A DNA stretch of 64,000 bases, from assembly GCA_023213395.1 (NCBI GenBank), contig CM041465.1, positions 97,161,741-97,225,740 on the forward strand, read 5' to 3'. Source of the stretch: Cycas panzhihuaensis (lineage: Eukaryota > Cycadophyta). Under the pieces are notes generated by a model. It made no database searches and had not been told where the DNA came from. It worked only from the letters and a program-made list of their open reading frames with translations. Positions 45,690 through 56,989 of the stretch are shown piece after piece. The translations under genes and the position numbers were made by a program. How positions within the stretch are numbered: the first letter of the stretch is position 1; every line of letters begins with the position of its first letter.

Positions 45690-47040
45690 TAACCAATCAC
45701 AAGTTAGACCTATGGACACCTTGTTGAATGTTCTAATGACTATTGTAAGAGTTATTATTCTATTGGATTTTGTAGTAGTTAGAATGCAAGGCCAAAAGAT
45801 GACCTACCTGACTTTGTTGGGAAGAGCTTGGCTGTTGGTAATAGAAGCCATTCAAGATTGAGAAAAATATACTTTTACACTCTCAGTTGGAAATAAGGCG
45901 GTTACTTTTCCCTCATGCTCAGATGGACAACAAATTGAAAAAATTGAAGATGAAGAAAAAGCCTTGTCTATTACAACCACAACATAATCGATAGTTAGAC
46001 CCTGCTCAAAAACAACATTTCAGATCCAATCAACCTTGTCAAGGAGTCCATCATCATCTTATATGTTGAACTGACTTCATAATGCATGGGGGAAAGCAAA
46101 ACCTACTCCATGTTATTGCTTAGAGAAATATGTAGAATCTTTAGAGGAGGAGAACATGGGAGGTGAAGCAATTAAATTGGAATTGCCACAAAATTTTCAA
46201 GAAGAAAGAGACCTGCAAATTATCCAAGAAAATATAGCCTTGAGTAAGAATTCCAATGAACTTCCTTAGTATTGCGGTTAGTTGGGGCAAGCAAAAAAGC
46301 ATTTGGATCAATGCATTAAAATAATAATAAATAAATGGCAAGAGAAATTTTGGTATCTTGTGTTTTTTTGTTCCTTAAAATGCCATGTATGTTTATGTAA
46401 AAGAATTTGATTTTTCGAAAGAGATAAGTAGAAACTTACTAAATAAATTTCATAATTATGAAATAGAACTGCCCCTATTTTGGAATGAAGATGATCCTCA
46501 TTTGTATGTGTGGAACTGTGTTCAAATATAGATCACTAATGAAATTCCAAAAAAGGAATGGGCATAGTATTGGGGATTGACTTTTAAAGGCATTCCGGTA
46601 ATCTGGTATAACTATTGTAAAAAGATAAAACTAATAGATTGGGATCTAATGGTAGATAGTTTTTATTAGACTTTTGTATACCATAATAAAAATGAAAAAA
46701 TTAAGGAAATTTTATAAATTTTCAAAGAAAAAACCATGAATAAGGAGAAAAATTACTTTCACATTAAATATGATAAGAAAGCAATTAAAGAAGATAATAC
46801 TCAACAACAACCACAATCATTTACTCCTAGCTATTCCATAGTGGAATATGGAAAGTGCATAATTGACAAGACTCCAACATATATAGTAAGTCCAAATGGA
46901 AAAATAGTCAAAGGAGAAAAGCTGAAATTGCAGGAGATTAATATTGGAATAAAAGAACAATCTTAGGTAATTAGTCTGAATGATTACTGGGATGTAGAAA
47001 TTGTGTAGCAAACCACTTCATTATTTTTGGAGTATAAAGA
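45690..47040 (+). pseudogene. Gypsy-C protease, C-terminal part, and linker to RT
   Basis: The Gypsy-C reading resumes after Gypsy-D: VVRMQGQKMTYLTLLGRAWL is the second conserved protease block (LLGRxWL), then LSVGNKAVTF. The linker to the RT follows in broken frames up to about 47040, with no recognised domain. Confidence 0.7.
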
Positions 47041-47049
47041 TGTCTTTGC

Positions 47050-47810
47050 CTAATCTTATAAGGACTTAAAGGCATTCCATCTGAACTCGGTGAACATAAG
47101 ATAGAGCTAGTGGAAGGAGCTACGCTGATAAGACAATGCCCTTACCGCATGAATCCCAAGTATAAAGAAAAGGTAAAGGTTGAACTTGATAAGCTACTTG
47201 AGGTGGATTATATTTTTGAAGTAAAAAATGGTGAATGGGTGAGTCCAATTATTGTGGTTACAAAAATGAATGAAAAATTTAGAGTCTGTGTTGACTACAT
47301 AGCTCTAAACAAGGCAACCAAGAAAGACCCATTTCCTATTCTCTTTACTGAGAACATTTTAGAGAAACTTATAAGGCATGGGAATTACTCTTTCACGAAT
47401 GGCTTTAACGGATACAATCAAGTCCGAATTGCACCAAAGGACCAATTAAATATGACTTTTGTCATAGAATGAGGCACATATGCATTTAGAGTCATGCATT
47501 TTTGTCTGACCAATGCTCCTGCCATGTTTCAAATGATGATTCTCAACATCTTTAAGAAAACTATTGGAAAAATTATTGTGGTTTTTTTAGATGCTTTGAC
47601 ATTCTATATCCTACTTAAAAACCATCTTGGAAATTTTCATTCGATGCTAGATACATGTAGGAAAAACAATTTGTGCCTTAATCTTGCCAAATATACATTC
47701 ATGGTTCCCTTTGGATCTTTGTTAGGTCATGTAGTTACTAAGAATGGGTTATTGACTGATCCCAACAAAGTGGAAGTAATCCTAAATTTTCTAGTACCAT
47801 AAACACCCAA
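47050..47810 (+). pseudogene. Gypsy-C reverse transcriptase
   Basis: Ty3-type RT: LIRQCPYRMNPKYKEKVKVE, WVSPIIVVTKMNEKFRVCVD, ATKKDPFPILFTENILEKL, then a stop at 47470, FRVMHFCLTNAPAMFQMMI and the catalytic region reading VVFLDALTFY near 47579-47608. Ala stands where the second catalytic Asp of the FxDD box should be. It ends LLGHVVTKNGLLTDPNKVEV. OTA-type in style. Confidence 0.85.
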
Positions 47811-47989
47811 GCAAGCCAAATGATTCTTAGAAATGACATAATACTGTAGAAAGTTTATAAAAAATTATGCCTATATAGCCAATCTTTTAGAAACCTTGCT
47901 AAAAAAGAAGTCTATATGGCAATGGAAATTGCAATAACAACTTGCTTTTGATTTACTAAAGTAGAAAGTTGTTTAAGCACCGGTGTTAA

Positions 47990-48420
47990 GATTTCCTGAT
48001 TGGAAGAAACCTTTCCATGTGCATATTGATGCCTCTTTGTTTGCCATTGGATGTGTGCTAGCACAACTAGTAAACAATAATGTAGATATGCTTATATACT
48101 TTGCAAGTCAGAAATTGACAGAAGCATGGTAGAACTATTCAATTATAGAACAAGAAGGCTTGGGTATGGTTTATGTATTATAGAAATTTAGACACTATTC
48201 ATTAACTAATCCATTCATCTTTTTTGTTGATTATTAGGCCTTACAATATCTAGTTAATAAACCTAGTTTGCAGAGTAGAATCAATCGATGGATAATGCTA
48301 TTTCAGGAATTTAATTTTAAAATCATAGTGAAGAAGGAAAAAAATATACGATTTCAGACTTATTGTCAAGGGAAGTAGGAGAACCTACCACTAGGGTGCA
48401 TGGCGATATTCCTAATATGG
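47990..48420 (+). pseudogene. Gypsy-C RNase H
   Basis: VLRFPDWKKPFHVHIDASLF and LIYFASQKLTEAW, followed by NYSIIEQEGLGMVYVL, KFRHYSLTNPFIFFVDY and ALQYLVNKPSLQSRINRWIM, are the RNase H blocks of Ty3 elements. Three TAG stops fall at expected Gln or Trp sites. Confidence 0.8.
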
Positions 48421-48563
48421 AGCTATTTTCTATTGAGGCAGTACCAAAGCGGTACAAAGACATTGCATAATATCTCACTACAGGGCAAACACCATTAGGG
48501 ATGAAACATGTGGAGTGGTAGATCTTTATCCAGAAAGCTTTTCCATTCTAGTTAATTCAAGGG

Positions 48564-49494
48564 ATGTTGTACAAGTTAGGACTAGATGGTGTATTAAGGA
48601 GATGCATAATAGAATATGAGGTGGAGGCAGTAATACGAGAAGTCCATGAAGTTGTGGTAACAAAACATCAATGTGCAGAACCAACTGCCAGGAAGATATT
48701 ATTGATAGGGCTATGGTGGCCCACATTGTTTAAGGCTATAGAAAAATTGGCTTGTAGTTGTGATGTATGCCAACAGATAGGTAAGCTAGGCAAGAACCAT
48801 TTCATGCCTTTACATCCTGTACTAGCACATGGTTCATTCGAGAAGTCGGAGCTAAATTTTGTTGGACCAATTAGTCGACTAGCTAGACAGACCAATGCAA
48901 GATACATATTAGTTGTTACAAATTTCTTAACTAAATGGATTGAAGCTATATCTATGAAGACATGTGATGGTTGAAGTACAACTAGATTTTTGTAGGAGAC
49001 TATCATTGTTCATTTTGCATACTCTTTGGAGATCATGCAAGATAAAGGGAGTAGTTTTTTGAACTAGACTATAAGGTACCTCACAAAAGAATTTGTGATC
49101 AAGTACCACAAATCTTCCCTATATTATTTGCAAGCAAACGAGCAAGTATAAAGCATAAATAAAATATTAAAACTAGCATTATCTAAGATCTATAGTGAAG
49201 AAATAACAAATTAGGTAGAACGACTGCATTTGGTATTGTAGGTAGATAGAACAATTGTAAAAAGACCACCTAAACAAACACCATTCAATTTAGTTTATAG
49301 GTTGGAGGTTGTACTTCTTTTAGAGTTTCAAACAAAAAACTTGAGAGTAATAGTTCAGTTGCGATTATTAGAAAAGGACTTAAGAGATTAATGGTTTGTG
49401 GAATTGATGAATGATAAGCAAAAGCCTCGTGGAAATTAAAAGCAGAAAATGAGAGGTATAAGGGATGGCATGATTGACATTTGAAAACATCTAA
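48564..49494 (+). pseudogene. Gypsy-C integrase, main part
   Basis: Zinc domain VVTKHQCAEPTARKILLIGLWWP and CSCDVCQQIGK, then the core with ELNFVGPISRLARQTNARYI and LVVTNFLTKWIEA (catalytic Asp region), IMQDKGSSFLN and ANEQV with stops. It runs to KHLS and is cut by the solo LTR at 49500. In the ELNFVGPI block Asn takes the usual Asp position. Confidence 0.8.
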
Positions 49495-49499
49495 GTTCC

Positions 49500-50145
49500 T
49501 GTTGGATATTGTGACAACAATCATTTAAGGCTAAAATTTTGGCATGTTTTCGACGCTGTTTCTCTTCCTAATCTTTCTCGGGGGCTTCCAAGGGGGGCTG
49601 GGATCCCCCTTTGGTCAGGGGCTGCGGGGGGCGTGGAACGCCCCTTGCTAAGAGGGGGTTAGAGGGCAATAGGCCCCGACCCAAAAAATTAGCCCTATAA
49701 ACCATATTAAAATGTAAAGAGAATTAGGGTTGTTCGATACAAATACCCTAGATTCTACAGTTGAGATTCATGCCTTGGATGTCCCTCTCATGTAGCATGT
49801 TTTAGGGATTTCTTTATTATGTTGAATGTAATGTAATGTACTATGATGCGGGCAGCGGCTGATTGTTGTTCCTGAAAGTACTCTACTACTGAGATATATT
49901 ATTTCTCCATTCTGTAGCAATAAAGATCGATACCTTTCTTGTATGAATGTTTTCCTAGCACACTGCTAGGGTTTTACCATGTTATATCGAGTGCATATGT
50001 GATGTTTAGCTTATATATTGATGTTATTGTATTATCTCTGATTTTAGAACTTGCATGTTAAATCTTAGTTTTGATTCTTGTAACTAGTTACAAAATAGTT
50101 CAGATCTTGTGGCGGTTTAAAGTTTGGGACCTTGTATTCTCAACA
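49500..50145. repeat. Solo LTR inside the Gypsy-C integrase
   Basis: 646 bp, begins TGTTGGATATTGTGACAACA and ends TTCTCAACA, with a perfect 5-bp TSD GTTCC (49495-49499 and 50146-50150). No internal region or coding capacity. It contains TATAAA near 49696 and a G/C-rich core with a GGGGCGT/ACGCCCC hairpin (49628-49644). Removing it and one TSD copy rejoins the host integrase frame. Confidence 0.9.
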
Positions 50146-50340
50146 GTTCCAAGAAGGAGATTTGGTACTTTTATATGATAACAAGTTTCACATAAAGCCA
50201 AGTAAAATAAAGTTGCAATGGTTGGATCTGTATAAAGTAAATCATATTCAACAAAATGGGGCAGTACAACTTTAATAGTTAAATGGAACATTGTTTACTA
50301 AAACAGTCAATAGAAGTCAATTAGAGTAGTACATAGTAAG
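50146..50340 (+). pseudogene. Gypsy-C integrase C-terminal end
   Basis: Right after the solo LTR: FQEGDLVLLYDNKFHIKPSK, then QWLDLYKVNHIQQNGAVQL, then LNGTLFTKTVN, the C-terminal domain of a Ty3 integrase (the GDLVLLYD block). Confidence 0.85.
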
Positions 50341-50532
50341 TAAGAAAAAAAATTAGACACAAACCATGGGAATAAGAGATCCCTTAATCATATGAAGTAT
50401 AGAAAATTATTATTACCATGAATTATTTTGTAGATCTTTTACGACCGAGTGTTTAAATATCAAATTAATAACTATAGTACAACCTTGACATAGATGGTTG
50501 CAACTTTGAATAAGAGTTGTAACTATAAGATT

Positions 50533-50752
50533 GTTGTAACCTTACATGGGGATGGTTACAATTCTGTACGAGGATAGTTGCAACCTTGCACAAGAATAGT
50601 TGCAACCTTGCGTGAGGATAATTGTAACCTTACATGAGGACAGTTGCAACCTTGTACTAGGATAGTTGCAGCCTTGCAGGAGGACAATTGCCACCTTACA
50701 TTAGGATAGTTGCAACCTTGCACAAGGATAGTCGCTACTTTGTATGAAGTTA
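50533..50752. repeat. 22-bp minisatellite, ten units
   Basis: Ten consecutive 22-bp units of the type GTTGCAACCTTGCACAAGGA followed by TA, starting at 50533, 50555, 50577, 50599, 50621, 50643, 50665, 50687, 50709 and 50731, with degenerate copies on both sides. It lies between integrase and the 3' extra region of Gypsy-C. Confidence 0.9.
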
Positions 50753-50942
50753 GTATAATTCAAGACGAGATAGTTATAGCCTCGTATAAGGATGGCTGCA
50801 ACCATCATGGTAATTTGCAACTTTGGTTGCAATCATGAATGAAGTCAGTCACACTAATAATTACCTCCTAGGCAGTGATGATGACAATGACATAAACAAT
50901 GACAACAATGAGAACAGAGATGCAACTGTAATAAGGATATGA

Positions 50943-52188
50943 CCTGACAGTACGATTAATTAGACATATCAAGTAATAATAGTTATGAGCCGACAAAAGT
51001 TTGTAATTGGCATTATGATTAATGGCGTGGTGAGATTTTCAAAGATACAATTAACGTTAATCAGACAAAGGGTGATCATGCATAGTTGTGGTTGGACAAC
51101 AACAATTGAGATCAAAGCTATGATTTGGTTGCAACAAAGGCATGGATGTGACAACCTATACTACAAATGATGATCGTTGCGCAAGGAGAATAAGTTAACT
51201 AATGGCTCTATTAAAAGGAACTAGCAGTGACAAAAGGTAGCAAATTAGGACCAATAAAAGCAAGCATCTAAAGTTTGTGATAGAATTAATCAACATAGTA
51301 TTGGTAGAATAGAAAACATCCCAAAGTTGAACATTGTATTTTGAGACATAGACGATGAAATAATTTGGGCGGAGTGGGCTACTATGCTACCAACGAATGA
51401 TCACAAGACAAATTTGGCAAACACAGGGTTTGCCTAGTATATACCAGTAGGACTATTTTTGATTGCGTTTAATTTCTTGACTACAATGGTTAGTCTAACT
51501 GCAGAATAGCTCAAGTTAGTCAATATGTCTTTAAAGGTAATAACTCAAATTATGGGACTACCAGATACCTGACAGTACGATTAATTAGACATATCAAGTA
51601 ATAATAGTTATGAGCTGACAAAAGGTTGTAATTGGCATTATGATTAATGGCATGGTGAGATTTTCAAAGATACAATTAACGTTAATCGGACAAAGGGTGA
51701 TCATGCATAGTTGTGGTTGGACAACAACAATTGAGATCAAAGCTATGATTTGGTTGTAACAAAGGCATGGATGTGACAACCTATACTACAAATGATGATA
51801 GTTGCGTAAGGAGAATAAGTTAACTAATGGCTCTATTGAAAGGAACTAGCAGTGACAAAAGGTAGCAAATTAGGACTAGTAAAAGCAAGCATCTAAAGTT
51901 TGTGATAGAATTAATCAACATAGTATTGGTAGAATAGAAAACATCCCAGAGTTGAACATTGTATTTCAAGACATAGACGATGAAAGAATTTGGGCGGAGT
52001 GGGCTACTATGCTACCAACGAATGATCACAAGACAAATTTGGCAAACACAGGGTTTGTCTAGTATATACAAGTAGGACTATTTTCGATTGCGTTTAATTT
52101 CGTTCAATGGTTAGTCTAACTGTACAATAGCTCAAGTTAGTCAATATATCTTTAAAGGCAATAACTCAAACGATGGGACTACTAGATA
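50943..52188. repeat. 625-bp tandem duplication
   Basis: Copy 1 (50943-51567) and copy 2 (51568-52188) both begin CCTGACAGTACGATTAATTA and end GGGACTAC or GGGACTACT plus AGATA. They differ only by scattered substitutions and a few small indels. A recent local duplication. Confidence 0.92.
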
Positions 52189-53750
52189 CTGGTGAAGATG
52201 TACCCAAGGTCAAACAGATTACTTATGAGAAAGTAACACAACAGTTTGGAGCCCAGGAGTCGAGCATTTCAACTTCATGAATTCACATTGCAGATATTGA
52301 ATTAGAACAACTATGATAGGTTGCCCATTTTCTCTTCACTTTGGTAATTTTAAGTCAAAAAAATCTGTGCCAATTGAGATGTGTTCAATGCTTCTAAGGG
52401 TAACATAAGGAGAAAACTTTAGGTGGGCTTCCTTTGTGTCTGTGAAACTTCTTGAAAAATTGAATAATATTTAAATTAGCACATAATCCACAGTGTTTTA
52501 CTATCAAATTCTCTTTCAAGAGTTGTTATGTTCTTAGTGTTTGGCCCTTGATTTACCTCAACCAAAATAGGGACAACCTGCCCTAGTCAATTGGACAATA
52601 TATTTTAAAAAACAAATGCGGGACAGAGAATGGTTAACCCAAGTCTAGGAGTAAGTGGAGAACTAGATCTTGCAGAGAAAGTAATCAAGCAGTCCCTAAC
52701 CTTCTTTGAAAGAAAAATGAGGAAAGAAAATGCAACGAGAATAGGCATCTTCGCCAGCTAAAGTGCAGAAGCAGAAAAGAAAAGAGGAAAAACAGAAGGA
52801 GACATGCAAAGATGTGGAAAAGAAAGACGAAAAGAAAAGGGAGAAAATTTAAAAAGGGAAGCAAAAGGAAGGAGATGGCAGGGTACTCATCAAGGAAGAG
52901 ATTATGGATGAAGAATCTCAGCAAGAACCACAATCAACTAAGGTCTTGAACATTGAGGAAGAAAAGAAAAGGAAGAGGAAGCTAGCAACAGAAAGAAGGA
53001 AAGAAGAAATAATAAAAATTCTAAATAGTCAACCTACTAAAATTGATTTTAATCCTAATGAAGACTTTTTGGAGGAAGAAATAGACCCTATAGAATGTAA
53101 GACACATAATATGGCACATCAGAAAAATTCTTTCTTAGCAAAGGTTATTTAACAATTAGTCATTGAATTGGAAATGCAAAATAAGCGTCCACTGCTTGAT
53201 ATGCTGCAAGTACAAAAGACAGAAGATCAGTTGGTAACTTCTAAAGAAAAATTAAAGTTCTTGATAAAATTCATTATGCACTCAGTGGATGATGTTTCAA
53301 GGGTAGAACATCAAGTAATTTTTTTTCAAAATTAATTTAATAAACAAATTCCACCAAGGCTAGAAAGGGTATTTTTTAAGCTAGGGGGTTGGATCTTGCA
53401 AACATAACATGATGTCGCATATGTTAATAAATATTAGACTATGATTATATCATTATGCAAGCAATTGGCCTTTGCTCGACTATTGAACAATGGATTAAAG
53501 GAGGAAATTGAAGAATTGCATTCAAGAGAAAAAACTTCTATGGCCTAATTGAAATCATTACAAGATATAAGAATTTTGTGTGACCATAATAGGAGTCATG
53601 GCATTTCTCTACCTAGTACTATGCAATGACCTAATTCATAGATTGTTCAACAAGAAATAATAAAAATTCAACGACAACTGTAGTGCATAGTTGAGTTTCA
53701 AAAATTTAAGGGGGGTGAGGAAGGGAATTTTGAAAATTTCTATGAGTGAG
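51240..53750 (+). pseudogene. Gypsy-C extra 3' reading region, coiled-coil-rich, unrecognised
   Basis: Between integrase and 3' LTR the plus strand shows a broken but protein-like reading: a segment with a hydrophobic run (YIPVGLFLIAFNFLTTMVSL, about 51440-51500) inside the tandem duplication, then KVITQIMGLPDT, then a strongly basic/acidic helical part (52904-53152: EEEKKRKRKLATERRKEEII, DEDFLEEEIDPIE-type), then more heptad-like sequence to about 53700. Stops are mostly TAG or TAA at Gln sites. It resembles the extra ORFs some plant Ty3 elements carry, but I do not recognise the family. Confidence 0.5.
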
Positions 53751-53780
53751 GGCACTTGTGGGAATAGTGATGGGGAGATG

Positions 53781-53880
53781 TGTGTTCAAAAATCATGTCA
53801 GTTGCAACCTGAATCAAAGGCCACGAGAAGATAGGACTAAAGAGGGAAGTCAGTTGTGACCAATTGGTTACAAGGTCGGG
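53781..53880 (+). repeat. Gypsy-C 3' LTR, truncated
   Basis: TGTGTTCAAAAATCATG to about CAATTGGTTACAA matches the 5' LTR at 31108-31205. A purine-rich ATGGGGAGATG directly precedes it as a possible PPT. Afterwards the sequence changes to Gypsy-G. Confidence 0.7.
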
Positions 53881-53959
53881 CATTACTTTCTTAGGTTTGT
53901 TGCCAGTATGTTGCACTAGTTGTTTAGAAATGGTTTTACTTTGGAGACAACAGTGTCTA

Positions 53960-55150
53960 GTTTCCAAAATATAGTTTGAGGGAACAGTTAGGAGTTGCTC
54001 TTTAATGAGGATTAGGAAAGTGATCTATAGGACAATAGACTTTCCAAGGAGATTTTTGAGGCATGACACATAGAAGACGTTATGGATCATGGTATCAAAA
54101 GGGAGTTCAAGGGTATAAGTGATTTCACCAATGCGTTGGTCAACCTTATAGGGACCATAGTATCAGGATTAAGTTTATGGTTCTTGTAATAGCAGAGTGA
54201 CTGTTGCTTATAAGGTTGGAGGTGAACAAAAACCATATCATCAATAGAAAATTATTAATTAGAGCGATTGCGGTCACTAAGTTGCTTCATATAATTTTGA
54301 GCCATTACCAGGTTTATTTAAGGGTATTTAGGATTTTATCCATGTCTTGCAATTTCTATTGTACTGAGGTGGTATGCAAGTTAGTGGATAATGTATGATG
54401 GGAAGGTGGGGGGTAACCATATAGGGCTATGAAGGGGGGTATGCCAATTGTAAAGTGGTGTGATGAGTTATACTAGTATTCTACTAGAGCTAACTAGGAG
54501 GTCCATCGATTTTGGTGTTCTGAGGAAAAATAAGGAGATATGTCTCTAAGGTTCTATTGAGAACCCCAAATTGACCATTTGTTTGGGGATGATAAGAGGG
54601 ACTCATGTTGAAAGAGGTTTCAACTGCATGGAAGAGTTCTTTCCAAAAAGAATATGTGAATTTAGGGTCCCAATTTGAAACTATGGTGGATGGAAATTTG
54701 TGGAGGCAAAAAATGAATTGGATGTAAAGGTTAGTCAGGTGGGGGCTTGGTAGGTTGTGTGAGCTAGATGAAAGTATGTACAATTTGTTAGTCAATTGAT
54801 GACTACCCCAATGGATTCATTTCCAACAGATGATGGAAGGCCTATGATGAAATCCATGATAATATCTTGCAATTTGCCTTAGGGAATTTGAAGGGGTTAC
54901 AGAAGTCCAAATTGAGCCTTTGTATCTACTTTATTGCATTGGAAGATGTTACATTCTATTATGAAGATCAGTATGGATGATTTTATTTGAGGCCAATAGA
55001 AGTCAGATTAGATGCATCAATAGGTTTTATGAAAACTTGAGTGACCTCCTAAAGGGTTTGTGTGGTACTTGGTCAAGATATGAAGAATAAACAGAGATGA
55101 TGGATGGACAAAAATTCAAATTTTTTAGAGAAGATAGGTGTTGTGCAAGG
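53960..55150 (-). pseudogene. Gypsy-G integrase
   Basis: Open piece 54795-54490: FCLHKFPSTIVSNWDPKFTY (second Asp block), SFWKELFHAVETSFNMSPSY and HPQTNGQFGVLNRTLETYL. In the last block Gly stands where the catalytic Glu normally sits. The N-terminal zinc part is in broken frames to about 55150. Confidence 0.8.
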
Positions 55151-55199
55151 TCCAATCTTTCTGATGTTGAAATTTTGAGGATTACTTAGCAAAATTTGG

Positions 55200-56580
55200 T
55201 TGGAATTGGTTATCTTCTATTAATTTTTGTAGCCATGTAGGTTAAAGATAGAGATGGCTTATATTATTAGGCTCTAATAGTTCCAAAGATAGGTGGAAAA
55301 GAGCATCAACTACGATGTTTCTTTGCTTTTTTTGTAAGACATGGTGAAGTCGAACACTTGTAGGTGATCAACCCTCTTTGCTTGTTTTTTAAAAATGACT
55401 GGATGATCGAGGAGGTAGTAGAGACTATGTAATCAATTAAGATAGTGAATTTGGATCCGAGTAACTATTGACGCTATTTATCAATTGCATGGAGGATGGC
55501 CTTCATCTCTTTTTGGTAAGTTGAAAGTCAACATTCATGATCTTTAAGTTTTTGACTTTCGAAAGCAATTGGATGGAAATTCTGCATAAGAACAATTCTT
55601 AAGCCTACTCTTAAGGCATCACATTCAAGCTAGAATGGTTGTGAAAAATATGGGCTGGTTAATACTAAGGTGATGGACATGAGTAATTTTAGATGGTTGA
55701 ATATATCCTCGACATTAGAGGACCATTGAAAGGAGTCCTTATGAAATAACTTAGTTAGGGGGGTAGTAATGGAAGCACAATTTTTCTCGAATCGATGATA
55801 GAAGCCTGTGAGTCCAAGAAAGGCTCATAATTGAGTGATATTCTTTGGGGTGGGCCATATGGTAATAACTGAAATTTTATTAGCATCTACTTGGAGTTTT
55901 TCAACCAAGATGATATGGCCCAATTACTAGAGTTCAATCTTCCCAAACTCACACTTACTCATTTTTGTATAGAGTTTGTGTTGGGAAAAAATCTAAAAGG
56001 CAATTTCCAAATGTTACAAATGATCAAATATATAGGAACTATAGATATCATCGAAGAAGACAATGATAGACTTACAAAGGTAGTGGCTAAAAATCTTGTT
56101 CATTAGACTTTGAAATATGTTTGAGGCATTATACAATCCAAATGGCATAACCTGAAATTCAAAAGGTCCATGGTGTGTTCAAAAGGTAGTTTTTTGATGA
56201 TTTTTTAGGGTAATAGAGATTTGATAATACCCCAATTATAGGTCGAATTTGAAAAAAATGATTGCCCCACAAATTTTATCCAACATATCATCAATTCGAA
56301 GAGTGGAGAATTTTTTTAATAGTTAGTTTGTTAAGATCCTAATAATCAATGTAGAGTCAAAATGAACTATCTTTTTTCTTAACAAGCATAATGGAGATTG
56401 TATAAGTGCTTTTATTAGGTTGTATTATCCTAATGTCCAAGGGTTTTGTTGTGATCCATTTGATTTCATTTTTTTGAAAGTAGGAGTTGCAATAATGTCA
56501 TAGGCTAATTGGGTTGTGAGGATTTTGATGTTTAATTGTATGGTGGAAGCCTTGGTCTTGGAGGGGAGGGGGCAATGTTG
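55200..56580 (-). pseudogene. Gypsy-G reverse transcriptase and RNase H
   Basis: The catalytic FDD box is intact on the minus strand at 56047-56055 (IVFFDDI). RT and RNase H blocks are recognisable in the same order as in Gypsy-D but are heavily broken by stops. Confidence 0.7.
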
Positions 56581-56989
56581 GGAAGTGGGTCAAAACAGAT
56601 TGATACTTAGTGAGGATGGTTTGGATATCAAGGTGAATGTCAACTTGAGGCTAAATATTATTGAGACGGGCTATGTATCAGATGCTACTATTCAATTGTT
56701 TGTTTATTTGCTCTGGGAATAAGAGTTTATTGGGATGTAGTTAAAGCCCATATAGTTTGTGTGTTTGTCCAAAGTGGTCTTTGAATAGAATGAATGGGTT
56801 AGTAGGAGAATTATTAGTGTTGTAAATGCTGAGGGTTTGGAGCCATTGAACTCCTAGGATGGCATTTGATTCTCCTATAAAAGGACATAAAAATCATAAT
56901 CCAATTGGTATGTACCAATTTAGATGTGGAGGATTTTAATGAGATTTGCACAGTGGAATTTGTGGTATTCCAGTAGAGAATAGGTGAAA

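Larger units (their letters stand above)
31108..53880 (+). mobile_element. Gypsy-C: plus-strand Ty3 element hosting the nested insertions
   Basis: Outer element of a nested block. Plus-strand order is 5' LTR (from 31108), gag with zinc knuckles, protease (split by Gypsy-D), reverse transcriptase, RNase H, integrase (split by a solo LTR), an extra 3' region, and the start of a 3' LTR (53781) that matches the 5' LTR for about 100 bp and is then replaced by Gypsy-G sequence. The RT style (RQCPYRMNPKYKEKVKVELD) places it with the non-chromoviral OTA-type lineages. Host coding order is well supported; the outer ends are approximate. Confidence 0.82.

Noticed and set aside
50533-50752. CRISPR-like array
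   Set aside because: Units are contiguous 22-bp tandem copies without spacers, so this is a minisatellite in plant DNA.
51440-51500. Genuine envelope glycoprotein
   Set aside because: Only one hydrophobic run, no readable signal peptide or cleavage site. Kept as an unrecognised extra region.
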